Below the pieces are notes generated by a model that was given only the letters and a program-made list of their open reading frames with translations, was not told where the DNA came from and made no database searches. A program made the position numbers and the translations under genes. Shown piece after piece: positions 15,507 through 22,142 of a DNA stretch of 64,000 bases; position 1 is the first letter of the stretch, and each line of letters begins with the position of its first letter. Origin of the DNA: Streptomyces sp. NBC_01341 (GTDB lineage Bacteria; Actinomycetota; Actinomycetes; Streptomycetales; Streptomycetaceae); the NCBI RefSeq assembly GCF_035946055.1, contig NZ_CP108364.1:6758001-6822000 (forward strand), in the 5' to 3' direction.

Positions 15507-16277
15507 TCAGTCCTCTGAGGTGTCGTCGGCGGGCAGGTCCAAGCGGTATCCCACGCCCCACACCGTGTGAATCAGACAGGGGCGCGCCGGGTCCGTCTCG
15601 ACCTTTCCGCGCAGTCGCCGCACATGGACGGTCACCGTCGACAGATCGCCGAAGTCCCAGCCCCAGACCTCCCGCATCAGCTCCTCGCGGGTGAAGGCCT
15701 GCCCCGGGTGGCTCAGGAAGAAGGCGAGCAGGTCGAACTCGCGGAGCGTGAGGCAGAGATCCCTGCCGTCGCGGGTCGCGCGACGGGCCAGAGGCTCCAG
15801 GCCGATCCCGGCGCCGCCGAGCCGGGCGGGGGCACCGGGGCCGGGGCGCCGGCCCCGGCGCAGGACCGCCTCCACCCGCAGCACGAGTTCGCGTGGACTG
15901 AAGGGCTTGGTCACGTAGTCGTCGGCACCGGTCTCCAGCCCCAGGATCCGGTCGTCCTCGTCCCCCCTCGCGGTGAGCATGATGACGGGCACGGGCCCCC
16001 GCGCACGCATCCGCCGGCACACCTCGAAGCCGTCCATGCCGGGCAGCATCAGGTCGAGCACCACCAGATCGGGCCGCCGCACACCGAAACTGTCCAGCGC
16101 CGATGGCCCGTCGTCGGCCCGTCCGACGTCGTAGCCCGCACGTTCCAGGTAGCCGGCGGCAACCTCCGCGACGGTCGGATCGTCGTCGACGACGAGCACA
16201 CGGCCGCGCGACACGCCGTCCTCACCGCCGTTCGGTGACACGCCGCCGGAGTCCGGCGGGGAAGCGATGTTCTGCAT
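15507..16277 (-). CDS. OmpR-family response regulator
   Basis: 256-aa regulator with a receiver domain (acidic DDD at about 31-33, phospho-Asp75 in VVLDLMLPG, Lys of VTKPFSP about 124) and a winged-helix Trans_reg_C DNA-binding domain (LTLREFDLLAFFLSHPGQAF, TVTVHVRRLRGKVE). Such regulators bind as dimers to direct repeats 11 bp apart; repeats of this kind lie before the epimerase, this gene and the 20.2-kb divergent pair, and I infer that they are its targets, including its own promoter. The N-terminal 20 residues are a non-conserved extension; an internal start cannot be excluded. Upstream, CACAGT at -12 to -7 could make the mRNA leaderless. Confidence 0.92.
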   Translation of the reverse strand: MQNIASPPDSGGVSPNGGEDGVSRGRVLVVDDDPTVAEVAAGYLERAGYDVGRADDGPSALDSFGVRRPDLVVLDLMLPGMDGFEVCRRMRARGPVPVIMLTARGDEDDRILGLETGADDYVTKPFSPRELVLRVEAVLRRGRRPGPGAPARLGGAGIGLEPLARRATRDGRDLCLTLREFDLLAFFLSHPGQAFTREELMREVWGWDFGDLSTVTVHVRRLRGKVETDPARPCLIHTVWGVGYRLDLPADDTSED

Positions 16278-16337
16278 GGCGCCACTGTGGCATCAGCGGC
16301 CGTCCGGGTGGAGGGCCTCCCCCCGCCACACGGTCGA

Positions 16338-16353
16338 CGTCCACGTTTCGTAA
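16338..16353 (-). promoter_or_regulatory. 11-bp direct-repeat operator (TTACG-N6-GGACG) between regulator and GT2 operon
   Basis: Read on the minus strand, TTACG (16353-16349) is followed 11 bp later by GGACG (16342-16338). Relative to the regulator start it spans -76 to -61, one helical turn farther than the -66 to -51 sites at 13.2 and 20.3 kb. It could serve autoregulation and the divergent GT2 operon. Confidence 0.45.
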
Positions 16354-16387
16354 GATCCCGAAGCCCGGAATGCCGGTTTTGGCTCCG

Positions 16388-16393
16388 TAGGGT
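16388..16393 (+). promoter_or_regulatory. -10 box of leaderless GT2 operon promoter
   Basis: TAGGGT ends 7 nt before the GTG at 16401, so transcription would begin at the start codon. No Shine-Dalgarno sequence is present, in agreement. Confidence 0.45.
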
Positions 16394-16400
16394 GATCGGC

Positions 16401-17132
16401 GTGACCGATTACTCGCCGGCTGATCCCGCCGCCCCCCTCCGCGCCGACATCGTCCTGCCCTGCCTCGACGAGGCCGCGGCCCTGCCCCGGGTACTGGCCC
16501 GTGTCCCCGAAGGATGGCGGGCCATCGTCGTCGACAACGGGTCCACCGACGGGTCTGCGGACATCGCCCGCTCGCTCGGTGCGACCGTGGTGCACGAACC
16601 GCGCCGCGGATTCGGCTCCGCCTGTCACGCGGGACTGCTCGCCGCCGAGGCCGAGTACGTCTGCTTCTGCGACTGCGACGGCTCGCTCGACCCGGCACTC
16701 CTCCCCTCTTTCGTCCGGCGGATCGCCGAGGGCGAGACCGACCTGGTCCTCGGCCGGCGCCGCCCCACGGCCCGCGGCGCGTGGCCCCTGCACGCGAGGG
16801 CGGGCAACGTCGCCCTCTCCGGGATGCTCCGCCGCCGTACCGGTCTGAGACTGCACGACCTCGGGCCGATGCGGGCCGTACGCAGGGAGGCGCTGCTGGC
16901 GCTCGGTCTGACGGACCGTCGCAGCGGCTATCCGCTCCAGATGGTGGTGCGCGCGTCGGACGCCGGACTGCGCGTCGCCGAGACGGACGTGCCGTATCTG
17001 CCCCGCACCGGCAAGTCCAAGGTCACCGGCACCTGGCGGGGTACCTGGCACGCGGTCCGGGACATGCGTGCGGTGCTGCGGCAGCCCGCGACTCGGACCT
17101 CGCCTGCTGTCCCCGCGGAGGCGACCCGATGA
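16401..17132 (+). CDS. family 2 glycosyltransferase (DPG-synthase-like)
   Basis: 243-aa GT-A glycosyltransferase without membrane segments. ADIVLPCLDEAAALPRVLAR is the nucleotide-sugar-binding opening, VVDNGSTDGSADIA the classic GT2 strand-loop, and CFCDCDGSLD the DxD-type metal site. GRRRPTARGAWPLHARAGN and the C-terminal YLPRTGKSKVTGTWRG are typical of polyprenyl-phosphate glycosyltransferase-like GT2s. It probably loads a sugar onto a lipid carrier or small acceptor. GTG 16401 is chosen because TAGGGT precedes it closely (leaderless) and the sequence before it looks non-coding. It overlaps the next gene by 4 nt and heads a three-gene operon. Confidence 0.87.
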   Translation: MTDYSPADPAAPLRADIVLPCLDEAAALPRVLARVPEGWRAIVVDNGSTDGSADIARSLGATVVHEPRRGFGSACHAGLLAAEAEYVCFCDCDGSLDPALLPSFVRRIAEGETDLVLGRRRPTARGAWPLHARAGNVALSGMLRRRTGLRLHDLGPMRAVRREALLALGLTDRRSGYPLQMVVRASDAGLRVAETDVPYLPRTGKSKVTGTWRGTWHAVRDMRAVLRQPATRTSPAVPAEATR

Positions 17133-17788
17133 GCACACCGACGCCGGGCGGCGGAGTGACGACACTGCTGGTCATCGCCAAGGAACCGCTCCCCGGGAAG
17201 GTCAAGACCCGGCTCACGCCGCCCTTCAGCGCCGAGGAGGCCGCTGAACTCGCCGCCGCGGCACTCGAGGACACCCTGCGGACCGTGCTCACCCTGCCCG
17301 TGCGGCGGCGGGTCCTGGTCCTCGAAGGCCGCCCCGGACCGTGGACGCCACCGGGCTTCGACGTACTGCCGCAGTGCGCGGGCACCCTCGACGAACGCAT
17401 CGCGGCGGCCTTCGCCACGTGTACGGGACCTGCGCTCCTGATCGGCATGGACACCCCGCAGATCACCCCCGCCCTGCTGGCCCCCGCGCTCTCCCCGGCC
17501 GGATGGGACGGCTGCGACGCCTGGTTCGGTCCGGCCGAGGACGGCGGCTTCTGGGCCCTCGGCCTCGCGGCCCCCGACCCCTGCCTCGTGCGGGGCGTTC
17601 CGATGTCCCGCCCCGACACGGGCGGACTCCAGCGTGCCCGTCTGACGGGCCTCGGCCTCGCCGTGCGGGACCTGCCGCCGCTGCGCGACGTGGACACGGC
17701 CGAGGACGCGGCCCTCGTCGCCGCCGCCGCGCCGCACGGACGCTTCGCCGAGGCTCACGGGCGACTGAGCCGGGCGGCGGTCCGATGA
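17129..17788 (+). CDS. DUF2064 (TIGR04282-type) nucleotidyl/glycosyl transferase-like protein
   Basis: 219-aa GT-A-like protein. TTLLVIAKEPLPGKVKTRLT is the hallmark start of the DUF2064 family, and GMDTPQITPALL and FGPAEDGGFWALGL are its further conserved blocks. Members are called rSAM/selenodomain-associated transferase 1 and resemble sugar-phosphate nucleotidyltransferases; their exact reaction is mostly unproven. Sitting between a GT2 enzyme and a methyltransferase with 4-nt overlaps on both sides, it probably activates or transfers the sugar used by its neighbours. No radical-SAM or selenoprotein gene is nearby. Confidence 0.87.
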   Translation: MSTPTPGGGVTTLLVIAKEPLPGKVKTRLTPPFSAEEAAELAAAALEDTLRTVLTLPVRRRVLVLEGRPGPWTPPGFDVLPQCAGTLDERIAAAFATCTGPALLIGMDTPQITPALLAPALSPAGWDGCDAWFGPAEDGGFWALGLAAPDPCLVRGVPMSRPDTGGLQRARLTGLGLAVRDLPPLRDVDTAEDAALVAAAAPHGRFAEAHGRLSRAAVR

Positions 17789-18570
17789 GTACGGTCCTGC
17801 CGCCGGCGGGCCCGGGCTCCGCCCCGTGGGCGACCGCCGATCCGTACGCGCGAGCACTGAGCCAGGGACGCGGCCCTCTCTTCCTCCGGCGCAAGGACGG
17901 ATGGCTGCTGCCCCTCGACGTCGAACGCTGGTGCGCGGAAGCCGACGCCGCCGACCTGTCGGCACTGTGCCGCAGCGAGGGCACGGTCATCGACATCGGC
18001 TGCGGCCCCGGCCGGCTGGTCGCCGCTCTGGCCGCGCGTGGGCACCGGGCCCTGGGCATCGACGTGAGCGAGGCCGCCATCGGACGCACCCAGCGGCTCG
18101 GCGGCTCGGCGCTCCGCCGCAGCGTGTTCGAGCCGCTGCCCGGCGAGGGACGCTGGGGGACGGCCCTGCTCATCGACGGCAACATCGGGATCGGCGGTGA
18201 CCCCGGGGCGCTGCTCCGCCGGGTCGCCGCAGTGCTGGCCCCCGGCGGACTGCTCATCACGGAGGCGGCGCCCCACGACGTGGACGAGCGGGTCCAGGTC
18301 CGGCTCGACGACGGCCGCGTGCAGGCGGGAGCCGGCCCCCACTTCCCCTGGGCCCGCGTCGGCGTGTCCGCCCTCCTCGGCTACGCCCGGTCCCAGGACT
18401 GGACGCCCGTCGATCAGTGGGAGGCCGACGGCCGCCCGTTCCTCGCCCTGCGCCGCTCCCGCACGGTCCGCAGCGCCAGCCAGAGCGCGGACACCGCGAA
18501 CAGGGCGGCGGTGATCAGCAGCCAGTTCCCCAGGAACCTGTCGGGGGACAGCCCGCTCGCCGGTTCGTAG
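17785..18570 (+). CDS. class I SAM-dependent methyltransferase
   Basis: 261-aa protein. VIDIGCGPGRLVAALAARGH (about 70-89) is the SAM-binding motif I, followed by GIDVSEAAIGRTQ (acidic loop II) and LAPGGLLITEA (motif III). A Pro/Gly-rich N-terminus of about 55 residues precedes the fold. The acceptor is unknown; in this operon it could methylate the sugar or lipid handled by the GT2 and DUF2064 proteins. The start overlaps the previous stop by 4 nt. Its last 157 bp (18414-18570) overlap the end of the convergent membrane-protein gene, an unusually long antisense overlap, and the last 40 or so residues (after FLALRRSR) look low in conservation. Confidence 0.85.
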   Translation: MSTVLPPAGPGSAPWATADPYARALSQGRGPLFLRRKDGWLLPLDVERWCAEADAADLSALCRSEGTVIDIGCGPGRLVAALAARGHRALGIDVSEAAIGRTQRLGGSALRRSVFEPLPGEGRWGTALLIDGNIGIGGDPGALLRRVAAVLAPGGLLITEAAPHDVDERVQVRLDDGRVQAGAGPHFPWARVGVSALLGYARSQDWTPVDQWEADGRPFLALRRSRTVRSASQSADTANRAAVISSQFPRNLSGDSPLAGS

Positions 18571-18881
18571 CGCTCGGCGTGACGCGTGATCAGGGGGAAC
18601 CACGTCAACAGGAGGAGCCCGGACAGGAGCAGCGGGACGCGTACGAAGTTCACCAGTCGCGGACGCCGCGCGAAGGGGACCCGCAGGGCACGGTCCGCCG
18701 CCGAGTACAGCGGCACCAGCACCAGGTCGTGGACGAACGCGGCGCCCACGAACCACACCAGGATCATGACGGTGTCCCCGTCGAGCAGTCGCACCCCCGC
18801 GTATCCCGCGAGGGCGAGCGACGCGGCCATCAGCAACAGGTGCAGTGGTCCCTCCCCGTACCAGCGGCGCAGAACGCTCAT
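18414..18881 (-). CDS. small four-helix membrane protein paired with the cyt b-molybdopterin protein
   Basis: 155-aa protein with four hydrophobic segments: LLLMAASLALAGYAGVRLL, MILVWFVGAAFVHDLVLVPL, VNFVRVPLLLSGLLLLTWFP and FLGNWLLITAALFAVSALWL. A His in the second helix (FVHD) could bind haem or metal, but no family is certain. The start codon shares one base with the stop of the preceding molybdopterin-oxidoreductase gene (TGATG), so the two are translationally coupled and it may be an additional membrane subunit or anchor. ATG 18881 is preferred; an ATG 33 nt upstream lies inside the preceding gene. Confidence 0.75.
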   Translation of the reverse strand: MSVLRRWYGEGPLHLLLMAASLALAGYAGVRLLDGDTVMILVWFVGAAFVHDLVLVPLYSAADRALRVPFARRPRLVNFVRVPLLLSGLLLLTWFPLITRHAERYEPASGLSPDRFLGNWLLITAALFAVSALWLALRTVRERRRARNGRPSASH

Positions 18882-20152
18882 CACAGCTCTCCGAAGGTCA
18901 GGCGGTTCACCCATTTGGTGTTCATCACGCCGGGGGCGGCCGGCACGATGACGCGTGCCGGGTAGCCGTGATCCGGTGACAACGCCTCACCGTTGACTCC
19001 CAGTGCGAGCAGGGACAGCGGATCGCGCACCTGGTTCCCCCTGAGCGCCACCGTCCGGAACGGCCCGCTGCGCTGGAGGGATTCGACCAGCACCCCGGGC
19101 GGTTCACCCGGGAATCCGGCGAGCGCGGCGAGGTCGCGCAGCCGGACTCCGCGCCACCACTGGTCGGACGTCGACCAGCCCTCCACACACGCGATGGGCA
19201 GGGCCGCGCTGTGCTGGCCCAGAGCCAGCAGCTCCGTCCGCGACAGCCGGATCTCCCCGGCCGGTCCGACGACGGTGAGCCGCCAGCGTTCCCCCGTGTC
19301 GGCCGGAGTGATGCCCACCTTCGCCGCGGTCTTGTTGATCTGGAACCCGTTGGGACCCGGACGCGGTTCGGCGCTGCCGCGCGGGGTCAGCAGGGCGGTG
19401 CGCCGCAGGCCGCCGTCGAAGCTCCGGCCGGCCGACGTGACCAGCAGGAGAAGCGACCCCGCCCCCACGGTGGCGAGGGCGCCACGCCGGGAGACGGTCG
19501 GCACGGTCGGACGCGGCGAGGCCAGTTCGTCCTTCTCCCCGGCGGGGAGTCCGGCACGCAGTACCCGCAGCGCCCGGGGAAGTTTCAGGCAGGTGTGCGC
19601 GAGGAACGCGGCGATGAAGACCCACGCCCCGTAGAAGTGCAGCGGATAGAAGGATCCGGGGAACAGGTACTCCAACTGGATGTTCAGCAGTCCCGTGACG
19701 AATTCGAAGAGCGCCCCGCCCACCAGCAGCAGCAGCGACAGACGCTCCAGGGCGTGTCCGGCGGACCTGGCGGGCGGCAGTGCGAAGAGCCTCGGCACCA
19801 CCGACCACAGCTTCGCCAGCAGGACCGGCACGAGGACGATGCCCAGGGTGACGTGGACCCCCTGTGTCAGCCGGTACAGCCAGTGGGGTCCGGTGGGCCA
19901 GTCGAACAGGTAGAAGCCGAGCCACCCCTTGTCCGGTGTCTTGTCGTTCACGGCGGCGAGGTCCGGGTTGTACGCCGCGTACGACAGGAGGCCGGTCACG
20001 AACATCAGGGTGATCCCCGCGAGGAGCACCAGACCGAGCACGGCCGTGAACCGGGCGCCGCGCACCGGACTGCGCCAGAACGCGGGCTCGGTCGGAAGCG
20101 GGAAGCCGGGGGAGGGGAGGTGTGCACGGGCCTGCCGGTGTCTGTCGCGCAT
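18881..20152 (-). CDS. cytochrome b561-like membrane domain fused to sulfite oxidase-type molybdopterin domain
   Basis: 423-aa fusion. Residues about 25-220 have four to five membrane helices with paired His residues suited to haem b (GVHVTLGIVLV, YPLHFYGAWVF, FLAHTCLKL). A short linker with SRRGALATVGAGSLLLLV (a possible Tat-like or membrane segment) leads to a molybdopterin domain (about 275-423) with the Mo-ligand Cys in IACVEGWSTSDQWWRG (about Cys322) and DHGYPARVIVPAAPGVMNTKW. It looks like a one-chain version of the MsrP/MsrQ (YedY/YedZ) arrangement: the haem part takes electrons from quinol and the molybdenum part reduces or oxidises an extracytoplasmic substrate. ATG 20152 lies 7 nt after TAACGT, so the mRNA is probably leaderless. 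Confidence 0.87.
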   Translation of the reverse strand: MRDRHRQARAHLPSPGFPLPTEPAFWRSPVRGARFTAVLGLVLLAGITLMFVTGLLSYAAYNPDLAAVNDKTPDKGWLGFYLFDWPTGPHWLYRLTQGVHVTLGIVLVPVLLAKLWSVVPRLFALPPARSAGHALERLSLLLLVGGALFEFVTGLLNIQLEYLFPGSFYPLHFYGAWVFIAAFLAHTCLKLPRALRVLRAGLPAGEKDELASPRPTVPTVSRRGALATVGAGSLLLLVTSAGRSFDGGLRRTALLTPRGSAEPRPGPNGFQINKTAAKVGITPADTGERWRLTVVGPAGEIRLSRTELLALGQHSAALPIACVEGWSTSDQWWRGVRLRDLAALAGFPGEPPGVLVESLQRSGPFRTVALRGNQVRDPLSLLALGVNGEALSPDHGYPARVIVPAAPGVMNTKWVNRLTFGEL

Positions 20153-20159
20153 GGTGCCG

Positions 20160-20165
20160 ACGTTA
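20160..20165 (-). promoter_or_regulatory. -10 box of leaderless cyt b-molybdopterin gene promoter
   Basis: Read on the minus strand, TAACGT fits TANNNT and ends 7 nt before the ATG at 20152. No Shine-Dalgarno sequence precedes the ATG. Confidence 0.45.
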
Positions 20166-20189
20166 TGCCGGGGCAGCGCACCGGGGGGC

Positions 20190-20215
20190 TTACGACTCCT
20201 GACGAAAGTCTGACG
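20190..20215 (+). promoter_or_regulatory. triple TTACG/TGACG operator repeat
   Basis: TTACG at 20190-20194 and TGACG at 20200-20204 and 20211-20215; the last two are 11 bp apart. The cluster is 38-63 bp upstream of the leaderless start at 20152 and belongs to the same motif family as sites at 13216, 16338 and 20240. Confidence 0.5.
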
Positions 20216-20239
20216 TCCGCCCGTGTCCCTCCGCGGATC

Positions 20240-20255
20240 TGACGGATCTGTGACG
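20240..20255 (+). promoter_or_regulatory. 11-bp direct-repeat operator (TGACG-N6-TGACG) before the GT-C-like gene
   Basis: TGACG at 20240-20244 and 20251-20255. It spans -66 to -51 of the GTG at 20306, the identical offset seen at the epimerase promoter, with extended similarity on both sides. Confidence 0.55.
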
Positions 20256-20293
20256 CGGCGGCGTCGCACCCCCCGGCGAGGCCCGTCGGTGCG

Positions 20294-20299
20294 TAGCGT
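20294..20299 (+). promoter_or_regulatory. -10 box of leaderless GT-C-like gene promoter
   Basis: TAGCGT, identical in sequence and distance (6 nt) to the epimerase box, precedes GTG 20306. The expected -35 position is a C-run, so an activator should be needed. Confidence 0.5.
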
Positions 20300-20305
20300 G
20301 CGTGC

Positions 20306-21736
20306 GTGACGACCGAGGAACGCAGTGACCTGATCCGTACCCCCGACCCCGCCGTGCCCACCGACCCCGCGGTGTCCGCCGTCCCGACCGCTCCCGCCGG
20401 GCGTCGTCGGGATCTGACGGCCGCCGCGGCGGGAGCGCTGCTCGTGGCGGTTGCCATAGGGGTCGGGTGGGTGATCCAGGAGGGGGACGGCAGCCTGCAG
20501 GTCCACTGGCCGCCCCTCCTGGCCTCCTGGGACCCGCACATCGGCCCCGGCACCCTCGCCGCGCCGGCCGTGGCCGCCGCGGTCATCGCCGGCGGACCCC
20601 GGCTCGCGGCCCGCATGCCCTGGCGGGGCCTGCTCCTCACCTGCTGGGCCGGCTCGGTGGCCTGGATCCTCTCGCTCGCCCTCATCGAGGGCTGGTACCG
20701 CGGGATCGAGCGCCGGCTGACCACCAAGCACGAATACCTGCGCGTGATCGACCGGTTCGACGACATCGGTGCCGCGCTGCGCGGATTCACCGACCACATC
20801 GTGATCGGGCCGCCCGGCAACTGGCCCGCGCACGTCGCCGGACACCCTCCGGGTGCCACACTCACCTTCGTCGGCCTGGACCGGGCAGGACTCGGGGGCG
20901 GTGCCTGGGCGGGCATGTGGTGCATCGTGCTCGGGGGCTCCGCCGCGGTGGCCGTGATGGTCGCGCTGCGGGCACTGACGGGCGAAGACCTCGCACGGCG
21001 TGCCGCCCCGTTCCTCGTCCTGGCCCCGTTCGCCGTCTGGACGGGAACCTCGGCCGACGGGTACTTCGCCGCCGTCGCGGCCTGGTCCGTGGCCCTGCTG
21101 GCCGTCGCCGCGACCCGCACGGCCGGGCACCCGGCAGCCGCGGCGCTGGGCTCAGGACTGCTGTTCGGGCTGACCTGCTACCTCAGTTACGGTCTGACAC
21201 TCGTCGCGGCACTCCTGGCGGCGGTCCTCCTGCTCGCGCGTACGGCACGGCCGCTCGGTCCCCTGGTGCTCGGCGCACTGGTCGCTCCCGTGGCCTTCAC
21301 CCTGGCGGGCTTCAACTGGTGGGAGGCCTATCACCTGCTGGTCGAGCGCTACTACCAGGGTGCCGGCGGGACCCGCCCCTACAGCTACTGGGTCTGGGCG
21401 AACCTCGCCTGCGCCACGCTCGCGGCGGGCCTCGCCACCGTCGCCGGCCTGCGCCGGGCGGTGGCGTCGGCCCCCGCCGCCGTACGCGGTCTGCGACCCG
21501 GCACGGTGACGCCCGCTCAGCGCCTGGCGTGCGTGGCCCTCGCCGCGCTCCTGGCAATCGCCGTCGCCGACCTCTCGGGAATGAGCAAGGCGGAGACGGA
21601 ACGCATCTGGCAGCCCTTCGTGGTCTGGCTGATTCCCGCCGCCGCGCTGCTCCCGGCCGCCGACCGGCGGGGCTGGCTGGCAGCCCAGGCCGCCGTCGCC
21701 CTGCTGATCAACCATCTGCTGTGGACCGGGTGGTGA
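20306..21736 (+). CDS. polytopic membrane protein, probable GT-C-type glycosyltransferase
   Basis: 476-aa protein with about 10-12 membrane helices after a Pro-rich, cytoplasmic N-terminus of 32 residues. The first extracytoplasmic loop is long (about 130-185) and contains acidic and His residues (RFDDIGAALRGFTDHIVIG, then HVAGHPPGATL), a layout seen in GT-C enzymes that use polyprenyl-phosphate sugars; the late loop FNWWEAYHLLVERYYQGAGG fits too. No exact family is recognised. It would accept a lipid-linked sugar made by the GT2/epimerase genes of the same module and transfer it outside the membrane. Leaderless GTG start with TAGCGT 6 nt upstream and a TGACG direct repeat at -66 to -51. Confidence 0.72.
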   Translation: MTTEERSDLIRTPDPAVPTDPAVSAVPTAPAGRRRDLTAAAAGALLVAVAIGVGWVIQEGDGSLQVHWPPLLASWDPHIGPGTLAAPAVAAAVIAGGPRLAARMPWRGLLLTCWAGSVAWILSLALIEGWYRGIERRLTTKHEYLRVIDRFDDIGAALRGFTDHIVIGPPGNWPAHVAGHPPGATLTFVGLDRAGLGGGAWAGMWCIVLGGSAAVAVMVALRALTGEDLARRAAPFLVLAPFAVWTGTSADGYFAAVAAWSVALLAVAATRTAGHPAAAALGSGLLFGLTCYLSYGLTLVAALLAAVLLLARTARPLGPLVLGALVAPVAFTLAGFNWWEAYHLLVERYYQGAGGTRPYSYWVWANLACATLAAGLATVAGLRRAVASAPAAVRGLRPGTVTPAQRLACVALAALLAIAVADLSGMSKAETERIWQPFVVWLIPAAALLPAADRRGWLAAQAAVALLINHLLWTGW

Positions 21737-21769
21737 GAGGCGGGAAGGGCCGTTCCGTGAGGGGCACCG

Positions 21770-22084
21770 CCGGCGTGGGAGAGCCACGCGTCGAACGTCT
21801 CCGATCCCCTCGGCCCCTTGCCCAGAGGCAACTGGCCCTCCCCCGCATCGCCGCGCCCGCCGCATCCGGTAGCCGCAGAGGCACCACAAGGCGGCGCTCC
21901 TGACGGGCGGTGAGCAGCCTGCGTACCAGGTCCACACCGGACAGGGCCGCGTCGAGTCCGGTGCCCCGGACGAGGTCCACGCCCCGTGCACGTGACAGCA
22001 CGACCGGCTCGTGCCCCGCCGCCGTCAGTTCCCGACGACCGGACGCCCCACCGGGCCGGTTCCGCCCGCCACAGCCACCCGCAT
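21770..22084 (-). pseudogene. decayed NAD(P)H-binding SDR (NmrA-like) oxidoreductase
   Basis: From ATG 22084 the minus strand reads MRVAVAGGTGPVGRPVVG then a stop. One frame over it continues ELTAAGHEPVVLSRARGVDL and GTGLDAALSGVDLV, the normal continuation of NmrA/SDR proteins (frameshift near 22030). The family's C-terminal blocks follow directly, LRLPDAAGAAMRG, and after another shift GPRGSETFDAWLS. A functional relative has about 250 residues, so roughly 130-150 codons of the middle are deleted. At least two frameshifts and the internal deletion make it a clear pseudogene. It fills most of the 406-bp gap 21737-22142; no other gene is seen there. Confidence 0.75.
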
Positions 22085-22142
22085 GTCGTGCTCCCTCGAT
22101 CCGCCGGTCCCGGCAGGCCGCTCCCACCGCCGGGGGCGGACC

